Below are positions 51,313 to 59,685 of a stretch of DNA of 64,000 nt, piece after piece. The position numbers and the translations under genes were made by a program. Source of the stretch: Actinotalea alkalitolerans. Lineage in GTDB: Bacteria > Actinomycetota > Actinomycetes > Actinomycetales > Cellulomonadaceae. The stretch is taken from contig NZ_JAMBPP010000004.1 of assembly GCF_023369855.1 (NCBI RefSeq), positions 62,001 through 126,000 on the forward strand, read 5' to 3'. A model generated the notes under the pieces. That model saw only the letters and a list, made by a program, of their open reading frames with translations, had not been told where the DNA came from and searched no databases. Each line of letters opens with the position of its first letter. Within the stretch, counting starts at the first letter, position 1.

Positions 51313-51894
51313 ATGACGCCCACAGATCACCACCGTCCTGCCGACGAGCCCGTCCCCGGTGAGGACTCTGGCGCCGGGGGTGCGGACGCGCCCGACGGGG
51401 ACGAGATCATGGACTTCTGGGAGCTCGCGCGCGGCAGTGCGGGTCTGGGCCGGCTCGCAGTGGTCACCGGGGTCGGCGCCCAGGCGGGCGTCGCGCCGCC
51501 CGCCTGGGCCTTCGGCGACTCCCCGCGGCTCGCCGACGAGCTGCTCGGGCTGGTCCTGGACGGGGTCAAGACCGCGGCGTCGGTGTCGGTGGCCGAGCTC
51601 GAGGCAGCCGGCGAGCCCGTGCCGAGCCCGGGCGACCTGTCGATCGTCCTGGACGGTCGCGGCCACCCGCGCGCCCTGCTGCGCACGACCGCGGTGCGGG
51701 TGGTCCCCTTCGACGAGGTCGACGACGAGCACGCCGAGCGTGAGGGGGAGGACGACCGGACGCTCGCCTCGTGGCGTCACGAGCACGAGAGGTACTTCCG
51801 CCGGGTGCTGGCCGAGCTCGGGCAGGAGTTCGAGCCGACGATGCCCGTGGTGCTCGAGCGGTTCGAGTGCCGGTTCCCGGCACCACGGCGCTGA
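51313..51894 (+). CDS. ASCH-domain protein
   Basis: The 193-residue protein has an ASCH domain from about residue 75: 'AFGDSPRLADELLGLVLDGVKTAASVS' (shown as 'AFGDSPRLADELL' and 'VLDGVKTAAS'), a strand 'LSIVLDGRGHPRALLRTT', and a helix 'WRHEHERYFRRVLAELG'. ASCH domains have a PUA-like fold and are thought to bind RNA or nucleotides. The N-terminus is acidic and Pro-rich. ATG at 51313 chosen; another in-frame ATG lies 12 bases upstream. It diverges from the yihY-like gene. Confidence 0.85.
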   Translation: MTPTDHHRPADEPVPGEDSGAGGADAPDGDEIMDFWELARGSAGLGRLAVVTGVGAQAGVAPPAWAFGDSPRLADELLGLVLDGVKTAASVSVAELEAAGEPVPSPGDLSIVLDGRGHPRALLRTTAVRVVPFDEVDDEHAEREGEDDRTLASWRHEHERYFRRVLAELGQEFEPTMPVVLERFECRFPAPRR

Positions 51895-51950
51895 CCGTCC
51901 CGTGAGACGGGCGTCCCGAAGGGTGGGACCCAGAGGCTAGGATCGACCGC

Positions 51951-52994
51951 ATGACACGCACCGTTCGTCTGGCAGTCGTCGCGGGTGACGGCATCGGCAC
52001 CGAGGTCGTCGAGCAAGGGCTCGCGGTGCTCGACGCGGCGTTGCGCGGAAGCGACGTCACGATCACCCCGACCGAGTTCGATCTCGGCGCCCGGCGGTGG
52101 CACACGACCGGCGAGACCCTCACCGACACCGACCTCGCGGCGGTCCGCGAGCACGACGCGATCCTGCTCGGCGCGATCGGCGACCCTGAGGTGCCGTCGG
52201 GGGTGCTCGAGCGTGGTCTGCTGCTGCGCCTGCGCTTCGAGCTCGACCACTACGTCAACCTCCGTCCGGCACGGCTCTACCCGGGGGTGCGCTCACCCCT
52301 CGCCGACCCGGGCGAGGTCGACTTCGTGGTCGTGCGTGAAGGCACCGAGGGCCCGTACGTGGGCAACGGTGGGGCGATCCGGGTCGGCACCCCGCACGAG
52401 GTCGCCAACGAGGTGAGCGTGAACACCGCCTTCGGTGTCGAGCGGGTGGTGCGTGACGCCTTCGCGCGGGCGGCCGCCCGCCCGCGCCGGCACCTGACGC
52501 TGGTCCACAAGCACAACGTCCTGGTCCACGCCGGTCATCTGTGGCGCCGGACGGTCGAGGCCGTCAACGCGGACTTCCCGGACGTGACCACGGACTACCT
52601 GCACGTGGACGCTGCGACGATCTTCATGACCACCAAGCCCTCACGCTTCGACGTGATCGTGACCGACAACCTCTTCGGGGACATCCTCACCGACCAGGCC
52701 GCCGCGATCACCGGCGGGATCGGTCTGGCCGCGTCGGGCAACATCAACCCGACCGGTGCCGCGCCCTCGATGTTCGAGCCGGTTCACGGATCAGCGCCCG
52801 ACATCGCCGGGCAGGGCAAGGCCGACCCCACGGCAACGGTCCTGAGCGTGAGCATGCTGCTGGCGCACCTGGGCCTGGCCGAGGCCGCCGCCCGCGTCGA
52901 GCGGGCTGTCGCCGGGGACCTGGCCGACCGGGGCGACCGAGTACGGTCGACGGCCGAGGTGGGTCACGACCTCGCCGCCCGCGTCGCCGGCTGA
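51951..52994 (+). CDS. leuB: 3-Isopropylmalate dehydrogenase
   Basis: The 347-residue enzyme oxidises and decarboxylates 3-isopropylmalate in leucine synthesis. It shows 'GDGIGTEVV' at the N-terminus, the substrate-binding '[19 protein letters not shown]', Lys-containing 'LVHKHNVL' and the signature '[17 protein letters not shown]' near residue 240 and '[17 protein letters not shown]'. A closely related homoisocitrate or tartrate dehydrogenase is less likely given ilvE and cimA next to it. ATG with TAGGAT at 51938-51943 seven bases upstream (leaderless). leuCD and leuA are not in the window. Confidence 0.95.
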   Translation: MTRTVRLAVVAGDGIGTEVVEQGLAVLDAALRGSDVTITPTEFDLGARRWHTTGETLTDTDLAAVREHDAILLGAIGDPEVPSGVLERGLLLRLRFELDHYVNLRPARLYPGVRSPLADPGEVDFVVVREGTEGPYVGNGGAIRVGTPHEVANEVSVNTAFGVERVVRDAFARAAARPRRHLTLVHKHNVLVHAGHLWRRTVEAVNADFPDVTTDYLHVDAATIFMTTKPSRFDVIVTDNLFGDILTDQAAAITGGIGLAASGNINPTGAAPSMFEPVHGSAPDIAGQGKADPTATVLSVSMLLAHLGLAEAAARVERAVAGDLADRGDRVRSTAEVGHDLAARVAG

Positions 52995-53085
52995 CCTGCA
53001 GCCCGCGCGGGCGTCCTGGGGCTCGCAGCCCGTCCGGCCGTCGTCACCGGTACCGTCAGAGTCGAACCTGGTGAAAGGCCCCACG

Positions 53086-54219
53086 ATGAGCATGACGTCC
53101 CTGCCCGAGTCCCCGCGCCCGGCGCCCACGCGAGCCGCCGGAGCCTTCGAGGTCCGGCTCTCCGACTCCCCGCTTCCCGAGCCCGACCGGAGGGCGCTGA
53201 TCGCGTCGCCGCGTTTCGGCACCGTGTTCACCGACCACATGGCGCGGTGCACCTGGACCGCGGGCGGTGGGTGGAGTGATCGGCGCATCGAGAAGTACGG
53301 TCCGCTGAACCTCAACCCCGCCGCGGCTGTGCTGCACTACGGCCAGGAGATCTTCGAGGGTCTCAAGGCCTACCGGCACGCAGACGGCTCGGTGTGGACC
53401 TTCCGTCCCGAGGCCAACGCCGCACGGTTCGCCCGCTCGGCCCACCGTCTCGCCCTGCCCCAGCTGTCCGCGGAGGACTTCCTGGGCTCGATCGAGGCGC
53501 TCGTGCGCGTGGACGCGGCCTGGGTGCCGTCGGGGGAGGAGACCAGCCTCTACCTGCGTCCGTTCATGTACGCCTCGGAGGACTTCTTGGGTGTGCGGGC
53601 GACGCAGCAGGCCGAGTACCTGGTCATCGCCTCGCCGGTCGGCCCGTACTTCGCCGGTGGGGTCAAGCCCGTGTCGATCTGGGTCGCCCAGGACTACCAC
53701 CGGTCGGGGGCCGGGGGGACGGGGGCTGCCAAGTGCGGCGGCAACTACGCCGCGAGCCTCCTCCCGCAGCAGGAGGCGCAGTCCAAGGGGTGCGACCAGG
53801 TGTGCTTCCTCGACGCGTCGACCAACTCGCTGCTCGAGGAGCTCGGCGGGATGAATGTGTTCATCGTCGGTGCGGACGGCAGCGTCGCGACACCCGAGCT
53901 CTCGGGCACCATCCTCGAGGGTGTGACGAGGTCCTCGATCCTGCGGCTGCTCGCCGACTCGGGCCACGACGTCCAGGAGCGGCCGATCGCCCTGGCCGAG
54001 CTCCGCGCGGGGTTGGCCGACGGGTCGGTGACCGAGGTCTTCGCGTGCGGCACCGCTGCGGTGATCACGCCGATCGGGAGGCTCGCGGGCGCCGACTTCG
54101 ACCTCGCCGTGGCCGACGGTGCTGCGGGCCGGGTCACGACGGGTCTGCGCGAGGCGCTCACCGACATCCAGTACGGCCGGGCGGCAGACCCCCACGGGTG
54201 GATGCACCGTCTGCTCTGA
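53086..54219 (+). CDS. ilvE: Branched-chain amino acid aminotransferase
   Basis: The 377-residue class IV PLP enzyme makes Ile, Leu and Val from their 2-oxoacids with glutamate. It has 'YGPLNLNPAAAVLHYGQEIFEGLKAYR' (in short: 'LHYGQEIFEGLKAY'), the PLP Lys216 in 'GAAKCGGNYAAS', and 'NVFIVGADGSVATPELSGTILEG' (in short 'TPELSGTILEGVTR'). ATG at 53086 is chosen because GAAAGG lies seven bases upstream; an ATG six bases later and a GTG 15 bases earlier also exist. It is followed by the cimA attenuator. Confidence 0.96.
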   Translation: MSMTSLPESPRPAPTRAAGAFEVRLSDSPLPEPDRRALIASPRFGTVFTDHMARCTWTAGGGWSDRRIEKYGPLNLNPAAAVLHYGQEIFEGLKAYRHADGSVWTFRPEANAARFARSAHRLALPQLSAEDFLGSIEALVRVDAAWVPSGEETSLYLRPFMYASEDFLGVRATQQAEYLVIASPVGPYFAGGVKPVSIWVAQDYHRSGAGGTGAAKCGGNYAASLLPQQEAQSKGCDQVCFLDASTNSLLEELGGMNVFIVGADGSVATPELSGTILEGVTRSSILRLLADSGHDVQERPIALAELRAGLADGSVTEVFACGTAAVITPIGRLAGADFDLAVADGAAGRVTTGLREALTDIQYGRAADPHGWMHRLL

Positions 54220-54269
54220 GGTCAGGCGGTCCCGCCCTCGACCGTCCGACGGCCGCCCTGAGACGGAGG

Positions 54270-54298
54270 TTCTCAGGAGTCGGACGGTGTGGCATGAT
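54270..54298 (+). promoter_or_regulatory. Promoter of the cimA leader transcript
   Basis: TTCTCA (54270-54275) and CATGAT (54293-54298) are 17 bases apart, each matching the sigma-A-type consensus at four of six positions. The GTG of the leader peptide is at 54305, seven bases after the -10 element and without Shine-Dalgarno, so translation probably begins at the first base of the RNA. Confidence 0.55.
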
Positions 54299-54304
54299 GC
54301 CCAC

Positions 54305-54334
54305 GTGACCCAGATCACCCTCATTATCGAGTAG
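54305..54334 (+). CDS. cimA leader peptide with isoleucine codons (attenuator)
   Basis: Nine codons read Met(GTG)-Thr-Gln-Ile-Thr-Leu-Ile-Ile-Glu and stop at TAG. Three of nine are Ile (ATC, ATT, ATC), two Thr and one Leu. ATT is rare in this GC-rich genome, which would increase sensitivity to Ile-tRNA shortage. Two hairpins follow at once, the second with a T-run. Citramalate synthase, the gene controlled, makes the isoleucine precursor, so the codon content fits its role. Inferred from sequence only. Confidence 0.7.
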   Translation: MTQITLIIE

Positions 54335-54363
54335 CGCGTTCGGCACACACCCGCCGAACGCGC
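54334..54363 (+). promoter_or_regulatory. Perfect 11-bp hairpin after the cimA leader peptide
   Basis: GCGCGTTCGGC (54334-54344) pairs exactly with GCCGAACGCGC (54353-54363), eight-base loop. Its left arm begins in the last base of the leader stop codon, so a ribosome on the leader peptide would open or cover it. It lies directly before the terminator, as a pause or anti-antiterminator hairpin would. Confidence 0.65.
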
Positions 54364-54364
54364 A

Positions 54365-54392
54365 GACCTCCCGTATCCCGGGGGGTCTTTTT
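54365..54392 (+). terminator. Attenuator terminator upstream of cimA
   Basis: GACCTCCCG (54365-54373) pairs with CGGGGGGTC (54379-54387) with one G-U pair, five-base loop, followed by TTTTT (54388-54392). A Rho-independent terminator 166 bases before the cimA start, which can only be regulatory since the preceding gene ilvE has ended before the leader. Confidence 0.8.
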
Positions 54393-54557
54393 GTTGGTCC
54401 GGGCACCACCCCCGCCTGACCGGCACGTCGTCCGCACCACCCGGCACCACCCCCGCCGGGCGCCCCTGACGGAGCGCGGGCGACGAGGAATGATGGAACG
54501 GCAGGACCAGCACTCCGCCACCGGACCCCCGGTGGTGGCTCGACGAGATGAGCTCCC

Positions 54558-56159
54558 GTGGACCCCACGACCTTCGACGTGTACGACACGACGCTGCGCG
54601 ACGGTGCGCAGCAGGAGGGGATGAACCTGTCGGTCTCCGACAAGCTCGCCATCGCGCCCCTGCTCGACGAGCTGGGGGTCGGCTACATCGAGGGCGGGTG
54701 GCCCGGGGCGATCCCCAAGGACACCGAGTTCTTCGCCCGCGCGGCCAAGGAGCTCGACCTGCACCACGCGGTGCTCGCCGCCTTCGGGGCGACCCGCAAG
54801 GCCGGGACCCGCGCCTGGGAGGACGCCCAGGTGCGTGCGCTGCTCGACTCCGAGGCACCGGTGGTCACTCTCGTCGCCAAGAGCGACCTGCGGCACGTCG
54901 AGCGGGCGCTGCGGACCACGGGCGAGGAGAACCTCGCGATGATCACCGACTCGGTGGCCTTCCTGGTCGGCGAGGGGCGCCGGGTGGTCGTGGACGCCGA
55001 GCACTTCTTCGACGGCTACCGCTTCGACCCCGCCTACGCGCTGCGTGCGGCCGTGGCGGCCTTCGCGGCCGGTGCCGAGGTGGTCACGCTGTGCGACACG
55101 AACGGCGGCATGCTGCCGGGCTGGGTCGCTCAGATCGTCTCCGACGTGCGCGCCGAGGTCGACGGACGCCTGGGCATCCATGCGCACAACGACTCGGGGT
55201 GCGCGGTGGCCAACACGTTGGCCGCCGTCGACGCCGGTGCGGTGCACGTCCAGGGCACCGTCAACGGCTACGGCGAGCGCACCGGCAACGCCGACCTGCT
55301 CGCCGTGGTGGCGAACCTCGAGCTCAAGGACGGGCGCACCCTGCTCGCGGGTGACGGGCTGCGCGAGCTCACCAGGATCGCCCACGCCATCAGCGAGATC
55401 ACGAACATCGCGCCGTTCGCCCGGCAGCCGTACGTGGGCGCGAGCGCCTTCGCCCACAAGGCCGGGCTGCACGCGAGCGCGATCAAGGTCGACCCGGACC
55501 TCTACCAGCACATCGACCCGACGCTGATCGGCAACGACATGCGCATGCTCGTCTCGGACATGGCAGGTCGGGCCTCGATCGAGCTCAAGGGGCGTGAGCT
55601 CGGCTTCGACCTGGCCGGGCAGGGCGAGCTGCTCTCCCGGGTGACTCAGCGGGTCAAGGACGCCGAGGCCCAGGGGTACACCTACGACGCTGCGGACGCC
55701 TCGTTCGAGCTGCTGCTGCGTGAGGAGCTGGCGGGGGAGCGGACCAGCTTCTTCGACACCGAGAGCTGGCGGGTGATCGTCGACACCGTCCCGGGCAACC
55801 CGGCCGAGGCAATCGCCGAGGCGACGGTCAAGATGGTCGTGGGTGGCTCGCGGGTCATCGCGACCGGGGAGGGCAACGGACCGGTCAACGCCCTGGACCA
55901 CGCGCTGCGGCTCGCCCTGGTCCCGACCTATCCCGAGGTCGAGCGTTTCGAGCTGATCGACTTCAAGGTGCGCATCCTGGACACCATGCACGGGACCGAC
56001 GCGGTGACCCGGGTGCTGGTCGAGACGATGGACACCGGCGCCGACACCACCTGGAGCACGGTCGGGGTCGGCCCCAACGTCATCGAGGCCTCGTGGGAGG
56101 CGATCGTGGACTCGATCGTCTACGGGCTCGTCCACGCGGGGGTCGAGAAGCGGGGCTGA
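54558..56159 (+). CDS. cimA: (R)-citramalate synthase
   Basis: The 533-residue enzyme condenses pyruvate with acetyl-CoA to citramalate, the first step of the threonine-independent isoleucine route. It has the HMGL-like TIM barrel with 'YDTTLRDGAQQEGMNLS', 'CDTNGGMLPG', the metal-binding 'GIHAHNDSG', 'GYGERTGNADL', and the second-half motif 'HKAGLHASA' with a C-terminal LeuA dimer (regulatory) domain from about residue 385. The start 'FDVYDTTLRDG' and a length near 530 distinguish CimA from LeuA (about 510-600 with 'RDG.Q'). GTG start; a T-rich terminator and leader peptide lie in its long 5' region, making it subject to attenuation. Confidence 0.93.
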   Translation: MDPTTFDVYDTTLRDGAQQEGMNLSVSDKLAIAPLLDELGVGYIEGGWPGAIPKDTEFFARAAKELDLHHAVLAAFGATRKAGTRAWEDAQVRALLDSEAPVVTLVAKSDLRHVERALRTTGEENLAMITDSVAFLVGEGRRVVVDAEHFFDGYRFDPAYALRAAVAAFAAGAEVVTLCDTNGGMLPGWVAQIVSDVRAEVDGRLGIHAHNDSGCAVANTLAAVDAGAVHVQGTVNGYGERTGNADLLAVVANLELKDGRTLLAGDGLRELTRIAHAISEITNIAPFARQPYVGASAFAHKAGLHASAIKVDPDLYQHIDPTLIGNDMRMLVSDMAGRASIELKGRELGFDLAGQGELLSRVTQRVKDAEAQGYTYDAADASFELLLREELAGERTSFFDTESWRVIVDTVPGNPAEAIAEATVKMVVGGSRVIATGEGNGPVNALDHALRLALVPTYPEVERFELIDFKVRILDTMHGTDAVTRVLVETMDTGADTTWSTVGVGPNVIEASWEAIVDSIVYGLVHAGVEKRG

Positions 56160-56179
56160 GCGGCCGGGCGCGGCCACGC

Positions 56180-56196
56180 GTCGGGCCTGGCCCGAC
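56180..56196. terminator. Short hairpin between convergent cimA and GST genes
   Basis: GTCGGGC (56180-56186) pairs with GCCCGAC (56190-56196), three-base loop, in a 60-base convergent gap. Seven pairs only, no T-run, so terminator function is likely but modest. Confidence 0.45.
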
Positions 56197-56219
56197 CGCC
56201 CCGCGGCAGCGGCCCGGGT

Positions 56220-57263
56220 TCAGCGCAACGGGGTGTGCGCGGGGTCGACCCGCTCGCCCTCGCGGACCGGGCCGGGCGCCGTCCCGTCGCCGAAGGGTCG
56301 CCCGCCGAGCTGCTCGCGACCGTGCTCCGTCATCCACCCCGACAGGTCGGGGCCGGCCGGGACGATCCCGGTGGGGTTGATGTCGCTGTGCACCACGTAG
56401 TAGTGCTGCTTGATCTGCTCGAAGTCGATCGTGTCTCCGAACCCGGGGGTCTGGAACAGGTCCCGGGCGTATCCCCACAGGGCCGGCATCTGGGTCAGGG
56501 TGCTCCGGTTGCACTTGAAGTGCCCGTGGTAGACGGCGTCGAAGCGCACCAGCGTGGTGAACAGGCGGACGTCGGCCTCGGTGATGCTGTCCCCGACGAG
56601 GTAGCGGCGGGTGGTCAGGCGCTCCTCGAGCCAGTCCAGCCCGGCCCAGAGGCGCTCGTGGGCCCGGTCGTAGGCCCCTTGCGACCCGGCGAACCCGCAC
56701 CGGTAGACGCCGTTGTTGACCTCGGTGAAGACCCGCTCGGCGACCTCGTCGATCTCGGTGCGCAGGTGCTCGGGGTAGAGGTCGGGTGCGCCGTCGCGGT
56801 GGTGCTCGCGCCACTGCGTCGACAGGTCCAGGGTGATCTGCGCGAAGTCGTTGGTGACCACCGCCCCGGTCGGCACGTCCACGATCGCGGGTACCGTGAT
56901 GCCGCGCGGGTAGTCGGGGTCCCGCCGCAGGTAGGCCTCCTGGAGGCGTTCGATGCCCAGCACCGGGTCGCGTCCCTCGGGGTCCAGGTCGAAGGTCCAC
57001 GACCGTGCGTCGTGGGTGGGACCGGGCAGCCCGACCGACAAGGCGTCCTCGAGGCCCAGCAGGCGACGCACGATCAGCGTGCGGTTCGCCCACGGGCACG
57101 CCCGGGCCGCCACCAGGCGGTACCGACCGGCCTCGACGGCGAAGCCGTCCTGGCCGTCGGCGGTGATGCGCGTGGTGATGTAGCGGGAGTCCCGGGTGAA
57201 CTCCTTGCCCTTGGTCGTGTAGCGACCGCCCTCGGTGTGCTCGGGGTGCTCGTCCTGGGTCAT
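56220..57263 (-). CDS. Xi-class glutathione transferase-like (glutathionyl-hydroquinone reductase family)
   Basis: The 347-residue protein has a thioredoxin-type N-domain with the motif Cys-Pro-Trp-Ala (Cys56) and a helical C-domain ('YLVGDSITEADVRLFTTLVRFDAVYHGHF' in short 'VGDSITEADVRLFTTLV'), as in S-glutathionyl-(chloro)hydroquinone reductases such as YqjG. Actinobacteria use mycothiol in place of glutathione, so the natural thiol is probably mycothiol (inference). It should reductively free hydroquinones from thiol adducts. ATG start at 57263 with GAGAGGCC upstream. Divergent from the lipoate ligase gene. Confidence 0.92.
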   Translation of the reverse strand: MTQDEHPEHTEGGRYTTKGKEFTRDSRYITTRITADGQDGFAVEAGRYRLVAARACPWANRTLIVRRLLGLEDALSVGLPGPTHDARSWTFDLDPEGRDPVLGIERLQEAYLRRDPDYPRGITVPAIVDVPTGAVVTNDFAQITLDLSTQWREHHRDGAPDLYPEHLRTEIDEVAERVFTEVNNGVYRCGFAGSQGAYDRAHERLWAGLDWLEERLTTRRYLVGDSITEADVRLFTTLVRFDAVYHGHFKCNRSTLTQMPALWGYARDLFQTPGFGDTIDFEQIKQHYYVVHSDINPTGIVPAGPDLSGWMTEHGREQLGGRPFGDGTAPGPVREGERVDPAHTPLR

Positions 57264-57370
57264 CGGGGCCTCTCTGGTGGTGGAATCTTCAACCAGCCTA
57301 CGGCGCCGGGGGGTGCGACGCCATCTCAGGCACGTGATCGCCGCACGCCGGCCGGACGTAGGGTGGCCGG

Positions 57371-58420
57371 ATGCGCGGTGAGTACAAGGTGCCCGGTGGC
57401 AAGCTCGTGGCGGTCGAGATCGAGGCCGCCCAGGACAGGTTGACGAGGGTCGCGGTGAGCGGGGACTTCTTCCTCGAGCCCGACGACGCCCTCGAGAGCA
57501 TCGACGGTGCGCTGCTCGGCATGCCCGTCACGGCCACCGTCGCCCAGCTGACCACGGTGATCGAGAGCGTGCTCGGCGCCGGCGTCACCATGGTGGGGTT
57601 CACCCCTGAGGCCGTGGCCATCGCGGTGCGGCGAGCGCTGGGGCACGCGACCCGGTGGGAGGACCACGAGTTCGAGATCGTGCACGAGGGCCCGCAGTCA
57701 CCCGCGATGCACATGGCCCTGGACGAGGCGATGGCCGAGTCGGTCGGTGCGGGCACGCGGCGCCCGACGCTACGGATCTGGGAGTGGGGCGCGTCCGCGG
57801 TGGTGATCGGCTCCTTCCAGTCGCTGCGCAACGAGGTCGACCCGGCGGGCGCCGAGCGGCACGGGATCACGGTGGTCCGCCGGGTCTCGGGCGGTGGGGC
57901 GATGTTCATCGAGCCGGGCAACACGATCACCTACTCGCTGACCGTCCCCACCTCCCTGGTCGAAGGGCTCAGCTTCGAGCGTTCCTACGCCTTCCTCGAC
58001 GACTGGGTCATCGGTGCCCTGCGCGGGCTGGGCATCGACGCCACGTACGTCCCGCTCAACGACATCGCCTCACCCTCGGGCAAGATCGCCGGTGCGGCCC
58101 AGAAGCGTTTCGCGAGCGGTGCGGTGCTGCACCACGTGACCATGGCCTACGACATCGACGCGACCAAGATGCTCGAGGTGCTGCGCATCGGTCGGGAGAA
58201 GATGTCGGACAAGGGCACCGCGAGCGCCAACAAGCGGGTCGACCCCCTGCGCTCGCAGACCGGTCTGCCCCGCGCACAGGTGATCGAGGCGTTCAAGGAG
58301 CACTTCCGCGCGCAGTACACGACCGTCGACGGTGCGGTGACCCGGGCTGAGCGTGAGCGTGCCGAGACGCTGGTCGCGACCAAGTTCTCGACCCCGGAGT
58401 GGGTCGCCCGGGTGCCGTGA
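57371..58420 (+). CDS. lplA: Lipoate-protein ligase A family protein
   Basis: The 349-residue protein has an N-terminal accessory domain of about 95 residues (lipoate ligase C-terminal-like, 'YKVPGGKLVAVEIE') followed by the BPL/LplA catalytic domain (about 96-349) with 'RRVSGGGAMF' (residues about 173-182) and 'SGKIAGAAQKR' holding the lipoyl-AMP site. The order accessory-catalytic is opposite to E. coli LplA. It activates lipoate or octanoate and transfers it to lipoyl domains. ATG with TAGGGT at 57359-57364 six bases upstream, so probably leaderless. Confidence 0.9.
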   Translation: MRGEYKVPGGKLVAVEIEAAQDRLTRVAVSGDFFLEPDDALESIDGALLGMPVTATVAQLTTVIESVLGAGVTMVGFTPEAVAIAVRRALGHATRWEDHEFEIVHEGPQSPAMHMALDEAMAESVGAGTRRPTLRIWEWGASAVVIGSFQSLRNEVDPAGAERHGITVVRRVSGGGAMFIEPGNTITYSLTVPTSLVEGLSFERSYAFLDDWVIGALRGLGIDATYVPLNDIASPSGKIAGAAQKRFASGAVLHHVTMAYDIDATKMLEVLRIGREKMSDKGTASANKRVDPLRSQTGLPRAQVIEAFKEHFRAQYTTVDGAVTRAERERAETLVATKFSTPEWVARVP

Positions 58421-58459
58421 TCGCCGCCGCCCGGATGCGGTGAACGTCCCCGACCTCTA

Positions 58460-59170
58460 CTACCTCGGTCGGGCTCCGAAAACCGCGCTGCCGACCCGGA
58501 CCATCGTCGAGCCCTCGGCCACCGCCGACTCGAGGTCACCGCTCATGCCCATCGACAGCTCGTGCGCCCCCTGCGTCCCGGGCTCCCCGCTGCCGGTCAC
58601 CGCGTCGCGGACCTCGCGCAGCCGTCGGAAGCCGTCGCGGACCGCTGCGCCCCGGTCCGCGGGGGCCCCGATCGTCATGAACCCGGTCAGCCGCAGGCCG
58701 GGCAGGGCGGCGACCGCGGTCGCGAGCCCTGCCGCATCGACCGGGTCCACGCCGTGCTTGGAGTCCTCTCCCGAGACGTTGACCTGCACCATCACCTCGA
58801 GCTCGGTGTCCAGTGCCGTGACACGCCGCGAGAGTCGCCCGGCGATCGCCAGGGTGTCGATGCTCTGCACGCAGGTCACCCAGGGCAGCGCTGCGTTGAC
58901 CTTGTTGGACTGCAGGTGCCCGATCAGGTGGACCGTGGGGGACAGGTCGGTCAGCTCGGGGCCCTTCGTGACGAGCTCCTGGACCCTGTTCTCACCGATC
59001 AGCGTGGCGCCTGCACCGATCGCCGCTCGGACCGCCCGCGCATCCTGCGTCTTGGTGGCCAGCAGGAGTCGGACCTCGCCCGGGGCACGGTCGGCAGCGG
59101 TCGCGGCCTCGGCGATCCGTCGCCGTACCGCGGCCAGTCGCGCGGCGAGGTCGGCGGTGTCGGGAGTCAT
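58460..59170 (-). CDS. yggS: PLP homeostasis protein, YggS/PLPBP family
   Basis: The 236-residue single-domain barrel binds PLP through Lys40 in 'LLATKTQ'. Other family motifs are 'GENRVQEL', 'HLIGHLQSNK', 'MVQVNVSGEDSKHG' and 'LSMGMSGDLESAVAEGSTMVRVG' (in short 'SMGMSGDLESAVAEGST'). It has no known enzymatic activity and is thought to control vitamin B6 and amino acid pools. The start is an ATG with TAGGGT eight bases upstream on the minus strand. It converges with lplA after a 39-base gap. Confidence 0.95.
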   Translation of the reverse strand: MTPDTADLAARLAAVRRRIAEAATAADRAPGEVRLLLATKTQDARAVRAAIGAGATLIGENRVQELVTKGPELTDLSPTVHLIGHLQSNKVNAALPWVTCVQSIDTLAIAGRLSRRVTALDTELEVMVQVNVSGEDSKHGVDPVDAAGLATAVAALPGLRLTGFMTIGAPADRGAAVRDGFRRLREVRDAVTGSGEPGTQGAHELSMGMSGDLESAVAEGSTMVRVGSAVFGARPR

Positions 59171-59278
59171 GGCTCGTCACCCTAGCCGCCGGTCCAGGGT
59201 GCGCCGACCGGCGGTCCGGGTACGGGTCAGGGTGGTCCCGGATACCGCCGCCGCCCGGACCCGGGCACAGTGGACCGT

Positions 59279-59677
59279 GTGAAGACCCTCCTGAACCTCA
59301 TCTGGCTCGTGTTCGCCGGCTTCTGGCTCGCCCTGGGCTACGTGGTGGCCGGCATCATCTGCTGCATCCTCATCGTGACGATCCCGTTCGGCATCGCCTC
59401 GTTCCGCATCGCGAGCTACGTGCTGTGGCCCTTCGGCCGCACGGTGGTCGACAAGCCCACCGCGGGTGCCTGGTCCACGATCGGCAACGTCATCTGGGTG
59501 GTCGTCGCGGGGGTCTGGCTGGCGATCGGGCACGTCGTGACGGCGATCCCGCTCTTCATCTCGATCATCGGGATCCCGATGGGCATCGCGAACCTCAAGC
59601 TCATCCCCGTCTCGTTGCTGCCGCTGGGCAAGGAGATCGTCACGACCGACCGTGCCTTCGCCGCCTACGGGCGCTGA
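59279..59677 (+). CDS. YccF-family membrane protein
   Basis: The 132-residue protein has two copies of the YccF repeat, each a pair of hydrophobic segments with 'NLIWLVFAGFWLALGY' (first) and 'NVIWVVVAGVWLAIGH' (second), followed by 'TIPFGIASFRI' and 'GIPMGIANLKL'. Function unknown. GTG at 59279 is chosen over the GTG three codons upstream: it matches the usual YccF start and lies seven bases after a CACAGT element. Confidence 0.88.
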   Translation: MKTLLNLIWLVFAGFWLALGYVVAGIICCILIVTIPFGIASFRIASYVLWPFGRTVVDKPTAGAWSTIGNVIWVVVAGVWLAIGHVVTAIPLFISIIGIPMGIANLKLIPVSLLPLGKEIVTTDRAFAAYGR

Positions 59678-59685
59678 ACGGCCGG

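Noticed and set aside
54548-55354. Alternative plus-strand frame starting with ATG ten bases before cimA
   Set aside because: It runs in another frame across the conserved CimA barrel and shows only Arg/Gly-rich shadow sequence.
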